From contig JNKE01000018.1 of the NCBI GenBank assembly GCA_000701945.1, positions 1 to 64,000 of the forward strand: DNA of 64,000 bases. Direction: 5' to 3'. The DNA is from Anaerotruncus sp. MC2020. Its GTDB lineage: Bacteria; Bacillota; Clostridia; Oscillospirales; Ruminococcaceae. How positions within the stretch are numbered: the first letter of the stretch is position 1; every line of letters begins with the position of its first letter. Of this stretch, positions 7,703-16,618 are shown one piece after another. The notes below the pieces were generated by a model. The model was given only the letters and a program-made list of their open reading frames with translations, was not told the DNA's origin and searched no databases. A program made the translations under genes and the position numbers.

Positions 7703-10700
7703 TTATTCGATGGTTTTTGTCGGCAAACTTGATATGACCTTTGCGTCGAGCTTCTGTATCGCAAGCGCGTCATTAGCAGTTATTCCGTCGCCGACGTTGT
7801 AGCAGTCAGCATTCTGCTTGCCAATATCGGAAAGCATATACGTGTCCTTGTTGGCAATGAATTGCAGAATAGCTACTGCATCTGCTACCGTGACCTTTTT
7901 ATCGCAGTTTGCGTCGCCGCAGATTACTACTGAAGATGTCGTTGTGGTGGTAGATTCAGATGATACGTCGCTGACCCTCGGAGCTACGTCCTCGAGATAA
8001 GAGGTTATCCATGCAAGAGGAGCGTTCCAGCTGAGTTTGACCTCGTTTACAGACCACGCTTCACCTGAATCAACGTAGCACTTCTGACTTGCGAACGCGC
8101 CTCTCTTCAATCCTGCGCCGCGTATATATTCATCATTGACTGCATCATTCGGACCTCCGCATAATACACCTGAGGGAGCCTTCGGGAAGCTGGGGGCGAT
8201 GTCGTTAGCCCACAGCCTATGGTGAGGCCGCTGAAGAGCGCATCCCGACTCTGTATCGCCGTAGCCCGATACGTATGAGAAATCGTTGCCGTTGCGTCCG
8301 AGGATATAATCCATAGCAGCAGCTGCTCCGTTGAGGTATTTGGGAGCCTTAGCCGCATCGTAAGCGTATGCCATAACTATTGCATTATTTACAACGAACG
8401 AATTTGAGCCACGCTCATAACCTGTCTGCGGGTCGCTCTCAGGGATACCGATGCCCTTTTCATCAGTAAGCTCGGCTCCGACGTACGGTACACCCATACC
8501 AGATGCTTCTTCCTGCTTGATATAGCAGTCGGCAGCCTTGCATACGGACTGCTCTACAGCCGCAGCATCTTCTGCATTGAGCTGCTCCTTGTTGAGGTAG
8601 AGTGACAAGGTTCCGAGACCTGCTGTACAGCCCCAGTTGAACGAGCCGAACGAACCGTTATTCTCACCGCCGCTGATATTTGTGGTCATTCCGAATGCCT
8701 TATCCATTCCCGTGGAATCGTTAATGTTCTTGTAGACTTTGAGCTTGTCGTAATATTCTGGAGCTCCGGTTGTAGCAAAAAGCTCACAGAGTGCCCAGTA
8801 ATACTCATCGGTCACATAGGTATCGCCATAAGTCTCTCCGACTGCTGACTGGTCAAGCGGCGCGAAATAAACGTCGCCGTCTCTTTTGTTCATGCCTGTC
8901 GTAGCATCCTGTTCAGCGGAAATGCCGTTTTTGTTATACCAGTTTGCTTTCAGCTTCTCAGCGGCAGCAAGTCCTGTCTCGGCATTTTTAAGGCACTCTG
9001 CGGCGAAATCGTCATCTATTCCTTTCCACAGACGTGCAGCCTGAGCGGCACAGGCAACCATGTTCAGCGTAGCGGCATACGTCGGCGGCTTGACGATTCG
9101 GATAATTTTTCCGTATTCTTGATAATCCCATGCGTGTATAGCAAGACCTGTCCATATGTGGTCCTGCATCTTGTGATATACCAGACCTGCATCATCGCCG
9201 AAATACGGATCATCGGACTTTACCATCATATCAAGCATCCACTGGAGCTCGACTCTTGCCTCGTCGAGAACGTCAGGGGAGCCCTTGGCATTATTGCTGT
9301 CCTGAGGTATGAGGATGGATTTGTTATCCGTCCATTTCTCGTCAACACCGAGGTGCTTTGACATCTCATACATATTTTGCAGAGTCCATACAGAGATACC
9401 GCCGTTGACAACACTTTTACTGTGGTCGTCCGATTCATACCAGCCGTTTGTAGCTGTTATGCTGTACTGAGTATCGCCGTCAAATTTATTTGCGTAATAC
9501 TTCACCCAGTCATGCTGAACATAGGCTTTATCGGGATTGTGACCGAAACGCTCATGAGAAAGCTCAGCCGCATCGCCGTTCTTAATGTACTCTGCTTCAA
9601 TGGGAACACCAGAGCGATTCTGATAGAAATAGCTCATCGAGTCGCGGAGAAGTCCGTCATAAACAGTATCGGAAATGCTGAAAGCATGAGATCTGTTCAT
9701 CTGATACTCCTTACCCGTCCTCCAGTCTGTCCACATTACCTTATTGCCGGAGATTTCTGTATCAAACGCTTTCTCCCTTATACCGTACTGTGTGCCCGAT
9801 ACGCCTGTATCGTCTTTCACTACGATATAGTAGCCTGTGCCCGCTGTCCGTAATTCTGTAAAGTCAAGAATATGTACATAGGCACCGCTGTCCTTATACC
9901 TATTGACAGCCTTTCCGCCGTATGTTGAGGTCGTATCCTTCGGAGTTCCCGAAGCGTAGTCGTTTGAAATTATCGTGGACTTTCCGTGATATACGGAGTC
10001 TCCCAAAGCGTTGAAAACATCAAATTCAAGAGGAGTTGAAGCATCGGTAGTATACGACGCCCTTTTTTGGAGTCCCTCAAAATATCCAACTTGATTGAGG
10101 CGCACATTTGACTTGGGTTTAATAATGCCAGAATCTGTCTTGCCGCATACGTCTGTAGTGGAATCCTCATCGACGAGTGACATATTATCAAATGTAAGCG
10201 TGGAGCCATTCGGCATTCCCGTTTCCTTCAGACCAAACGTTGTCTCACTGTCTGCCCCTTTATCGCTTGCGTACATGAAAGCCCACTGAGCAGGACCTTC
10301 GTATATATCAGAAGGTCCTTCGCCAGCTCTGAATTCAGTATCAATAACAAAGGTCTCACCCTTTGTCAGCTTTGCAGGCTTCCAGTTGCCGTTGCCTGTA
10401 TCGTTCCAGTATTCAGCACTGCAAGAATAGTTACAGATAGTTGAGTATATGTATCCGTCTTCAGACGGTGTTATCTCTGCATGGATATGATATTTGTGAC
10501 CTTTAATTATCTGTAAGCCTCTGTGACGGAATTGCAGGTCCCATCTTCCATCACCGCCCATGTTATTCAGTATCCTGACAGTATAGGCTCCGTCCTCGAT
10601 TTCAAAATCCTGCCTTGCGGGAAATGTCGCACAGGTATGCCACGGCAGTCCGATGCCGTCATCGAAGTCGGTAGCACCAAGCAATTCGCTCGCATTTGCA

Positions 10701-10801
10701 CTCGCAGGAACCATAACGCCCGTGACCGATGCAGCTGCCATAGCTGCCGCCATCAGGCTGCCTATAAGAGCTTTAATTGGCTTTCTTATGGCTTTTTTCA
10801 T
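7703..10801 (-). CDS. Secreted dockerin-bearing GH9 cellulase (CBM4-Ig-GH9)
   Basis: A 1032-residue cellulosomal endo/processive beta-1,4-glucanase. It has a signal peptide (about 1-38), a CBM4-like beta-sandwich (about 40-212), an Ig-like CelD_N domain (about 230-345) and a GH9 (alpha/alpha)6 barrel (about 365-935). A short Ser/Thr linker and a dockerin (about 960-1026) follow. The GH9 acid is Glu920 in SVNEV, and the substrate His motif is RPHHR (858-862). The usual DAGD base motif reads ESDD (456-459): the fourth, catalytic Asp is kept but the first Asp is Glu. The start follows AAGGAGGG. The gene has its own promoter. The dockerin closely matches that of the xylanase, so both should bind the same cohesin type. 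Confidence 0.93.
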   Translation of the reverse strand: MKKAIRKPIKALIGSLMAAAMAAASVTGVMVPASANASELLGATDFDDGIGLPWHTCATFPARQDFEIEDGAYTVRILNNMGGDGRWDLQFRHRGLQIIKGHKYHIHAEITPSEDGYIYSTICNYSCSAEYWNDTGNGNWKPAKLTKGETFVIDTEFRAGEGPSDIYEGPAQWAFMYASDKGADSETTFGLKETGMPNGSTLTFDNMSLVDEDSTTDVCGKTDSGIIKPKSNVRLNQVGYFEGLQKRASYTTDASTPLEFDVFNALGDSVYHGKSTIISNDYASGTPKDTTSTYGGKAVNRYKDSGAYVHILDFTELRTAGTGYYIVVKDDTGVSGTQYGIREKAFDTEISGNKVMWTDWRTGKEYQMNRSHAFSISDTVYDGLLRDSMSYFYQNRSGVPIEAEYIKNGDAAELSHERFGHNPDKAYVQHDWVKYYANKFDGDTQYSITATNGWYESDDHSKSVVNGGISVWTLQNMYEMSKHLGVDEKWTDNKSILIPQDSNNAKGSPDVLDEARVELQWMLDMMVKSDDPYFGDDAGLVYHKMQDHIWTGLAIHAWDYQEYGKIIRIVKPPTYAATLNMVACAAQAARLWKGIDDDFAAECLKNAETGLAAAEKLKANWYNKNGISAEQDATTGMNKRDGDVYFAPLDQSAVGETYGDTYVTDEYYWALCELFATTGAPEYYDKLKVYKNINDSTGMDKAFGMTTNISGGENNGSFGSFNWGCTAGLGTLSLYLNKEQLNAEDAAAVEQSVCKAADCYIKQEEASGMGVPYVGAELTDEKGIGIPESDPQTGYERGSNSFVVNNAIVMAYAYDAAKAPKYLNGAAAAMDYILGRNGNDFSYVSGYGDTESGCALQRPHHRLWANDIAPSFPKAPSGVLCGGPNDAVNDEYIRGAGLKRGAFASQKCYVDSGEAWSVNEVKLSWNAPLAWITSYLEDVAPRVSDVSSESTTTTTSSVVICGDANCDKKVTVADAVAILQFIANKDTYMLSDIGKQNADCYNVGDGITANDALAIQKLDAKVISSLPTKTIE

Positions 10802-10889
10802 AATAATTCACCCTCCTTATTATTATGCTTTTTCACCACGATAATTACGGAAGCTGTTTCTGAAAAAACAGCTTTTACAATTTTAATAT

Positions 10890-10918
10890 ATTATAGCACG
10901 TCTATTTGGAAAAGTAAA
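10890..10918 (-). promoter_or_regulatory. Promoter of the GH9 gene
   Basis: Minus strand TTTACT (complement of 10913-10918), 17-bp spacer, TATAAT (complement of 10890-10895). It leaves a leader of about 80 nt. Confidence 0.65.
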
Positions 10919-11133
10919 GATGTATACAATAATCCTCCCGTGAACAGGCAGACGATTTAGTATGATTTCAGCTTTTTTAGAACCGACGATACTGTCGGAG
11001 GCGCAAAGCATAATAAGTCAACGAAAACTGTAACGCTTCACATTTATTGAGCGGCTTTTTGCTGTCCTGTCTGCATTTAAGGATTGCTTAATAATTTCCG
11101 TGGTATGATAGAATCACGGAAGGAGATGGAGAT

Positions 11134-13500
11134 ATGTATTTCAATATCCTGAAAAAAGACCTTAAACGCAAAAAGACGATGAATCTGATAATCCTCATAT
11201 TCGTTATACTGTCGTCGATGTTCTTCTCATCGAGCGTGAACAATATCGTTTCCGTCATGGGAGGAGTCGACCGCTTCCTCGATATGGCGGGAATGAAGGA
11301 TTATTTTGTTATGATAGCCGAGCCCGACGATGGTACGCCGTTCGGAGACCTGCTCGATGAATGTGACGATATCGGGAGCTACGTGCGCGAGCCGTTCCTG
11401 CTCTGCGATTCGGAGATGATAAGACACAACGGAAAGGTCATGAAAGGTATCGGCTCGATGAGCATGATAAATTCTGCCGACGAAATGTGCGTGACCTGCT
11501 TCGACAAGAACAACGAGCCCATAACTTCCGTTGATGAGGGCAAGGTCATGCTGACAGCAACTCTCGCAAACAAGGCGGGGATAAAAGAGGGGGATACGCT
11601 CGAACTCGATATTTACGGAGAAAAGCTCGAACTCGAAATGGCGGGCATATGCAAGGACGCTATACTCGGCAGCGATATGACCGACAGTCCGCGCTTCATC
11701 ATCTCGCCCGAGGACTACGCCAAGCTCTACAGCAATGACACTGTCCGCAGGACACTGCGCTATGCTTCTTATATAATCGAGACCGACGCTCCCGATGCTG
11801 TTAATGATATTATCCTTTCATCGGGCGGATGTCTGCTGAGCACCTCGAGAAGTCTTATAAAGATGACGTTCATTATCAGCATATCGGTCGCAGCGATACT
11901 CATGGCAGTCAGCATATTCCTGATACTGATATCGTTCGCAGTCCTGCGCTTCACTATCGGCTTCACGATTCAGGAGGAATTCCGCGAGATAGGCGTCATG
12001 AAGGCGATTGGCTTAAAGAACAGCTCCATACGCGCGCTCTACCTCGTGAAGTATCTTGGTATCGCGGTCATAGGCTCGGCGGCAGGCTTTTTCGCGGCTA
12101 TACCGTTCGGCAGGATGATGCTCGACTCCGTCAGCGGCACAATGGTGCTCGGCAACGACCACCCCGTCCTCATAGGTATCATCTGCTCCGCGGCAGTCGT
12201 AGTGCTGATACTGCTCTTCTGCTGGAGCTGTACCGCCAAGGTAAAGAAGCTCTCGCCGATAGATGCAGTGAGAAACGGTCAGACAGGCGAACGCTTCCGC
12301 AAGCACAGGCTCATGAGCCTCGGCAAGAGCCGCCTCGGAGCTTCGGGCTTCCTCGCGCTCAACGACGTGCTCAGCAGTCCTAAGCAGTCGGCGATACTCA
12401 CGGTCGTGTTTACGCTCTGCGCACTGCTCGTAATGGTGCTCTCGAGCACTGCCAAGACGCTTGCGAGTGATGAGCTCACATACATCATCGGAGTTACACA
12501 AAGCGACGCCTATCTCGATATACACTCAGGTACGCGTGAGATACAGAATGGTCTGAAGACGCTCGATGAAGTTGAACGCGGGATAGAGGAAAAGCTCGCG
12601 GAAAACGGAATGCCGTGCAGTGTGCGCGTCGAGTGCCTACACGCCGCTTCAGTGGAATTCGAGGGCAAGGTATCAACGTGCAGATTCCTTCAATGCCGCG
12701 ACACCAAATGCTCGGACTATATTTATGGAGAGGGGACTGCTCCCCAGTACGCCAACGAGATTGCACTCGGATATGCGGCGGCTCAGGAGCTCGGCGCAGA
12801 CGTCGGAGATGTCGTTGATATCACCGTGAACGGTAAAAATGAGCGGTTCGTTGTTGCCGCCCTTATGGATTCGATGAACAATATGGGCAAGTGCGGACGC
12901 TTCCACGAATCCTACGATATACCCGACAGCAGTATCGCGCTCACCATGGCGTATCAGATAGACTTCGACGACCACCCCGACAAGAAAACTATCGACGAGC
13001 GCATCGAAAAGATAAAGGAAATTTACTCCACCAACAGAGTGTACGACTGCGCGGGCTACGTTGACGACTCAACGAAGGCTTCGGGAGCTATCGGCGGCGT
13101 AAAAAACCTGACAATGATAGTCTCGGTGATAATAATTGTGCTGATAAGCATTCTGCTTGAGCGCTCGTTCATCTCGAAGGAGCGGGCGGAGATAGCTCTC
13201 GAAAAGGCGATTGGCTTCAAGAACAGGTCTGTCATATGGACGCACGTTCTGCGCTTCGTGATGATCGCCGCTGTTTCGGTGGCTATCGCGGCTCTGCTGA
13301 GCGCACCTGTCACCAAGCTCGTCATGAATCCGCTGTTTGCGATGATGGGAGCGGTAAAAGGCTTGAATTACGACATCGCGCCCATTGAGATGTTCATAGT
13401 TTACCCGCTCATTGTACTGGCCGCCGTCGCATTCGGAGCGTTCGCAACTGCGCTCAGCACGAACGCGATAAAGCCTTCGGACACTTCCAATATCGAATAA
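11134..13500 (+). CDS. ABC transporter permease with two FtsX domains
   Basis: A 788-residue integral membrane protein of the MacB/FtsX superfamily. An N-terminal TM helix (about 14-36) and a large extracytoplasmic domain (about 40-235) are followed by three TM helices (about 245-375). The same one-plus-three pattern repeats (TM near 420, loop 445-655, TMs 660-780). The coupling signature EFREIGVMKAIGL precedes the second helix of the first FtsX unit, and KAIGFKNRSV that of the second. Such permeases move peptides or lipids, or work as mechanotransmission devices. The downstream ATPase, response regulator and kinase suggest an antimicrobial-peptide sensing and detoxification unit (BceAB-like), though the double-FtsX form is longer than BceB. 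GC content is clearly above that of the flanks. Confidence 0.87.
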   Translation: MYFNILKKDLKRKKTMNLIILIFVILSSMFFSSSVNNIVSVMGGVDRFLDMAGMKDYFVMIAEPDDGTPFGDLLDECDDIGSYVREPFLLCDSEMIRHNGKVMKGIGSMSMINSADEMCVTCFDKNNEPITSVDEGKVMLTATLANKAGIKEGDTLELDIYGEKLELEMAGICKDAILGSDMTDSPRFIISPEDYAKLYSNDTVRRTLRYASYIIETDAPDAVNDIILSSGGCLLSTSRSLIKMTFIISISVAAILMAVSIFLILISFAVLRFTIGFTIQEEFREIGVMKAIGLKNSSIRALYLVKYLGIAVIGSAAGFFAAIPFGRMMLDSVSGTMVLGNDHPVLIGIICSAAVVVLILLFCWSCTAKVKKLSPIDAVRNGQTGERFRKHRLMSLGKSRLGASGFLALNDVLSSPKQSAILTVVFTLCALLVMVLSSTAKTLASDELTYIIGVTQSDAYLDIHSGTREIQNGLKTLDEVERGIEEKLAENGMPCSVRVECLHAASVEFEGKVSTCRFLQCRDTKCSDYIYGEGTAPQYANEIALGYAAAQELGADVGDVVDITVNGKNERFVVAALMDSMNNMGKCGRFHESYDIPDSSIALTMAYQIDFDDHPDKKTIDERIEKIKEIYSTNRVYDCAGYVDDSTKASGAIGGVKNLTMIVSVIIIVLISILLERSFISKERAEIALEKAIGFKNRSVIWTHVLRFVMIAAVSVAIAALLSAPVTKLVMNPLFAMMGAVKGLNYDIAPIEMFIVYPLIVLAAVAFGAFATALSTNAIKPSDTSNIE

Positions 13501-13515
13501 AAAGGAGATAATGAT

Positions 13516-14277
13516 ATGACAAATACGATACTCGATGTCAAGGACCTGTGCAAGACCTACATCATAAACAAGAGGCAGAACAACGTTCTGCGCAACGTCA
13601 GCTTTCAGGTGTCCGAGGGTGAAATGGTCGCCGTCATGGGACCCTCGGGCTCGGGAAAATCGACCCTGCTCTACACCGTCTCGGGCATGGACAGAATGAC
13701 CGCGGGCAAGGTCAGATTCTGCGGCAGGGACATCAGCGAGCAGAGCGACAACTCTCTCGCGAAGATGCGGCTCGACGATATGGGCTTCATCTTCCAGCAG
13801 ATGTACATGATGAAGAACCTCTCCGTCCTCGACAACATCATACTGCCAGCGGTCAAGTCCGACAAGATAAAGGAATCGCGCAAGGAGACTGTCTCGCGTG
13901 CGAGGGAGCTGATGAAAAAGCTCGGTATCAGCGACACCGCCGATAACGACATCAACGAGGTGTCGGGTGGACAGCTCCAGCGCGCGTGCATATGCCGCAG
14001 CATGATAAACCGTCCGCAGATGATATTCGCGGATGAGCCTACGGGAGCTCTCAACCGCTCTGCTTCCGACGAGGTAATGGCAGAGCTCGAAAAGCTCAAC
14101 AGCGAGGGCACGACGCTCATGCTCGTCACCCACGACGCAAAGGTAGCGGCGCGCTGTACGCGTGTGCTTTTCATAGTTGACGGGAACATCAAAGGAGAGT
14201 ATAATATAAGCAGAGCGCAGTCTCTGCGCGACAGGGAGCGTGCTCTCAATAACTGGCTTTTGGAAATGGGCTGGTAA
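13516..14277 (+). CDS. ABC transporter ATP-binding protein (MacB/LolD type)
   Basis: A 253-residue nucleotide-binding subunit that pairs with the permease 15 bp upstream. Walker A is GPSGSGKST (42-50), the Q-loop is FIFQQMYMM, the signature is VSGGQLQRA, Walker B is MIFADEPTGAL, and the switch His lies in VTHDAKVA. The family hydrolyses ATP to drive FtsX-type permeases. The start is fixed by AAAGGAG. The tail of about 30 residues after the H-loop is charged. The gene belongs to the same operon as the two-component genes that follow. Confidence 0.92.
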   Translation: MTNTILDVKDLCKTYIINKRQNNVLRNVSFQVSEGEMVAVMGPSGSGKSTLLYTVSGMDRMTAGKVRFCGRDISEQSDNSLAKMRLDDMGFIFQQMYMMKNLSVLDNIILPAVKSDKIKESRKETVSRARELMKKLGISDTADNDINEVSGGQLQRACICRSMINRPQMIFADEPTGALNRSASDEVMAELEKLNSEGTTLMLVTHDAKVAARCTRVLFIVDGNIKGEYNISRAQSLRDRERALNNWLLEMGW

Positions 14278-14377
14278 GCGGCGCAGTCTCCGCGCTGGCG
14301 GTTCACTGGTATTTTGCGGAACGCTGAGGGCGGCGTTCCCTACGCTCTCTGACCCGACATATATAATTGGAGGACTT

Positions 14378-15043
14378 ATGGTCGATATACTTATCGTTGA
14401 GGACAATAACGAGCTCTGCGGACTGCTCTGCGAATTCCTGCGCGCGGAGGGCTACGTCGTGAGCTCGGCTGATACGGGTGAAAAAGCCTTGTCCCTGTAT
14501 GAAAAATACGGGGCAAGGCTTGTCCTGCTTGATATAAATCTCCCAGGGATGGACGGCTTTGCTGTCTGCAAGCGCATACGCGCAAAGGAGAACACGCCGA
14601 TAATCATTCTCACTGCCCGCAGTGACAAGGAGGACAAGCTCAACGGCATTGTCCTCGGTGCGGACGACTACATAGAAAAGCCCTATGATATAGACATTCT
14701 TATCGCGAAGATAAAGGGTATTTTCAAGCGCCGCCTCGCGATAGACTCGGTAACGGACGGCGATATCACGCTCGACCTCGTACACGGCACCGTCACAAAG
14801 AACGGCGCTCCGCTGACCATGACCGCTAAGGAATTCGAGCTGCTGCATATGCTCATCGAGAACAGGGGGCAGACCCTCACGAAGCAGATGCTTTTCGACA
14901 GGATATGGGGAGCTGACAGCGAGTCCGAGCCGCAGACCCTGACGGTGCATATAAAGTGGCTCCGCGAGAAGATAGAGCCCGACCCGAAGAACCCCGTGCG
15001 CATACTGACCGTATGGGGCAAGGGCTACCGCTGGGAGGGCTGA
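14378..15043 (+). CDS. OmpR-family response regulator
   Basis: A 221-residue regulator. It has a receiver domain (1-120) with acidic residues ED at 8-9, phospho-acceptor Asp52 (LVLLDINLP), Thr in ILTAR and Lys in YIEKPYD. A winged-helix DNA-binding domain (about 128-220) carries TAKEFELLHML and the wing VWGKGYRWEG. The true start is the ATG at 14378 after TTGGAGG; longer in-frame extensions lack a ribosome site. Only 1 bp separates it from the kinase gene, so the two are translationally coupled. It probably controls the ABC transporter operon in which it sits. Confidence 0.92.
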   Translation: MVDILIVEDNNELCGLLCEFLRAEGYVVSSADTGEKALSLYEKYGARLVLLDINLPGMDGFAVCKRIRAKENTPIIILTARSDKEDKLNGIVLGADDYIEKPYDIDILIAKIKGIFKRRLAIDSVTDGDITLDLVHGTVTKNGAPLTMTAKEFELLHMLIENRGQTLTKQMLFDRIWGADSESEPQTLTVHIKWLREKIEPDPKNPVRILTVWGKGYRWEG

Positions 15044-15044
15044 T

Positions 15045-16274
15045 ATGAAGCGATTCGACAGGCTGCTCATAGTCGTGCCGCTGCTGATACTGGCGGTCAT
15101 TGCCGCTGCGGACTTCATGCTGCTGCGTAGTAACAGCTCGGGCAGGCAGTACATCGTCGATGCGAACCGTATCGAGCAGCAGATACTAAGCGGCGATACG
15201 CCGTCGGCTGACGATTTTCCGACCGTTACCGCGATAGAGAAATATGACGGCAGCGCGGACTTCTTCCGCAGCGGAGGCGAGTACCTGATACGTGAGATAA
15301 ACGGCGAGCTCTACCGCATTGATTACACCGACGATGACAATTCATCAAACGTAGGCACTGTCATCACATTAGACGTCACGCTTGCGGTGCTGCTCGTGCT
15401 GATAATGGCAGTCCTGCTCTACATAAGACAGAACATACTGAAGCAGTTCACCAAGCTGAACGACGTCCCGTATCAGCTCGCAAAGGGAAATCTCTCCGAG
15501 CCGCTCAAGGAGAATAAGAGCCGATTTTTCGGTAAGTTCGTATGGGGACTCGATATGCTCCGCGGAGAGCTCGAGCAGTCCAAGACGAACGAGCTTGAAC
15601 GTGCCCGCAAGGAGAAGACGATGCTGCTCTCGCTCTCGCACGATATCAAAACTCCGCTCGCCGCGATAAAGCTCTACTCGAAGGGGCTGTCGCGCGGACT
15701 GTTCGGGACGGAGGAAAAGCGCCTCGAAGCTGCCGACAGCATAGGCGCTAAGGCTGACGAGATAGAGGGCTACCTCACGAAGATGATAAACAGTCTCAAC
15801 AGCGACTTTATGAGCTTCGACGTCAGCGTCAGCGACGTCTATCTCTCCGCCGTCATCGACCGCGTGACTGCATACTATAATGACAAGCTCTCTCTGACGG
15901 GGACGCAGTTCACAGTCGGCGAGTACGACGACTGTATGCTCTCGACTGACGCGGACAGGCTTGAGGAGGTGCTCCAGAACATTCTGGAGAACGCCATAAA
16001 ATACGGCGACGGCAAAAGCATTTCCATGACCTTTGCAGACGAGGAGGACTGCCGCCTGATAACAGTTTCAAACACTGGCTGCACGCTTCCCGATGCGGAG
16101 CTCGACCATATCTTTGACAGCTTCTGGCGAGGCTCAAATACGGGCAGCAAGCAGGGGAGCGGTCTTGGACTGTACATATGTCAGCGCCTTATGAACGAAA
16201 TGGGTGGAGACATATTTGCCGAGACGGAAAACGGCAATATGAACGTGACGATAGTCTGCAAAAAATATTCATGA
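15045..16274 (+). CDS. Membrane sensor histidine kinase
   Basis: A 409-residue kinase with two TM helices (about 7-27 and 106-127) enclosing an extracytoplasmic segment of about 78 residues. A HAMP-like linker and a HisKA domain with phospho-His198 in SLSHDIKTP follow. The HATPase_c domain has an N box (ILENAIKYGDG), a G1-like ITVSNTG and a G2 box (GSGLGLYI). It is the partner of the response regulator encoded 1 bp upstream. The sensing loop is small but longer than in the loopless BceS type, so the signal may be read directly or through the transporter. A terminator follows directly. Confidence 0.9.
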   Translation: MKRFDRLLIVVPLLILAVIAAADFMLLRSNSSGRQYIVDANRIEQQILSGDTPSADDFPTVTAIEKYDGSADFFRSGGEYLIREINGELYRIDYTDDDNSSNVGTVITLDVTLAVLLVLIMAVLLYIRQNILKQFTKLNDVPYQLAKGNLSEPLKENKSRFFGKFVWGLDMLRGELEQSKTNELERARKEKTMLLSLSHDIKTPLAAIKLYSKGLSRGLFGTEEKRLEAADSIGAKADEIEGYLTKMINSLNSDFMSFDVSVSDVYLSAVIDRVTAYYNDKLSLTGTQFTVGEYDDCMLSTDADRLEEVLQNILENAIKYGDGKSISMTFADEEDCRLITVSNTGCTLPDAELDHIFDSFWRGSNTGSKQGSGLGLYICQRLMNEMGGDIFAETENGNMNVTIVCKKYS

Positions 16275-16283
16275 TATGAAAAC

Positions 16284-16315
16284 ACGCCCGAATCAAATCG
16301 GGCGTTATCTTTTTA
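16284..16315 (+). terminator. Terminator of the ABC/two-component operon
   Basis: ACGCCCG (16284-16290), loop, CGGGCGT (16299-16305), then TATCTTTTT. Confidence 0.75.
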
Positions 16316-16420
16316 TCTTTTGTCAGCCTGTCCGTCGACCGCAGCGGGGATAGTCAGCGAGGTGACGGTCTCCTTGTCGCCGTTTATGGTGACTTTTCTC
16401 GCCTGCAGCCTCGGCATAAG
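16313..16420 (-). pseudogene. Possible C-terminal scrap of a BspA-type leucine-rich repeat protein
   Basis: The minus strand reads KVTINGDKETVTSLTIPAAV-DGQADKR then stop. The pattern 'VTSLTIPAAVDG' is the repeat unit of BspA-like LRR surface proteins. There is no start or ribosome site and only about 34 codons survive. Low confidence because of its size. Confidence 0.3.
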
Positions 16421-16531
16421 AGCACGGTTTTTGCGGGAAACACTGGATGAATACGGCTGCTATCGCGGCAGAACTGATTGCTGATGATTCGATTGGCTCA
16501 ATATGAACGAATACGGAATATGTCAATTGCA

Positions 16532-16560
16532 TTGACTTTTATCAGCAAATATGCTATAAT
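16532..16560 (+). promoter_or_regulatory. Promoter of the lectin-domain surface protein gene
   Basis: TTGACT (16532-16537), 17-bp spacer, TATAAT (16555-16560). The leader is about 50 nt. Confidence 0.75.
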
Positions 16561-16618
16561 TTACTTTAAAGGCTTTACGCTCTCTATCAGAAGAGCACGC
16601 CAAAAGGAGGTTTTTGAA

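Noticed and set aside
10975-11005. Similarity of GATACTGTCGGAGGCGCAAA to the leader of glycerate kinase copy A
   Set aside because: Only about 20 bp, no coding match around it; probably a small scrap or chance.
13069-14406. A 445-codon open frame on the minus strand opposite the permease end, the ABC ATPase and the response regulator start
   Set aside because: Shadow of GC-rich genes with strong third-position bias. It has no ribosome site and an Arg/His/Ser/Val-rich composition, and it covers three real genes with clear motifs.
14303-15154. A 283-codon minus-strand frame opposite the response regulator and kinase genes
   Set aside because: Antisense of conserved coding DNA with no family motifs. 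Same cause as above.
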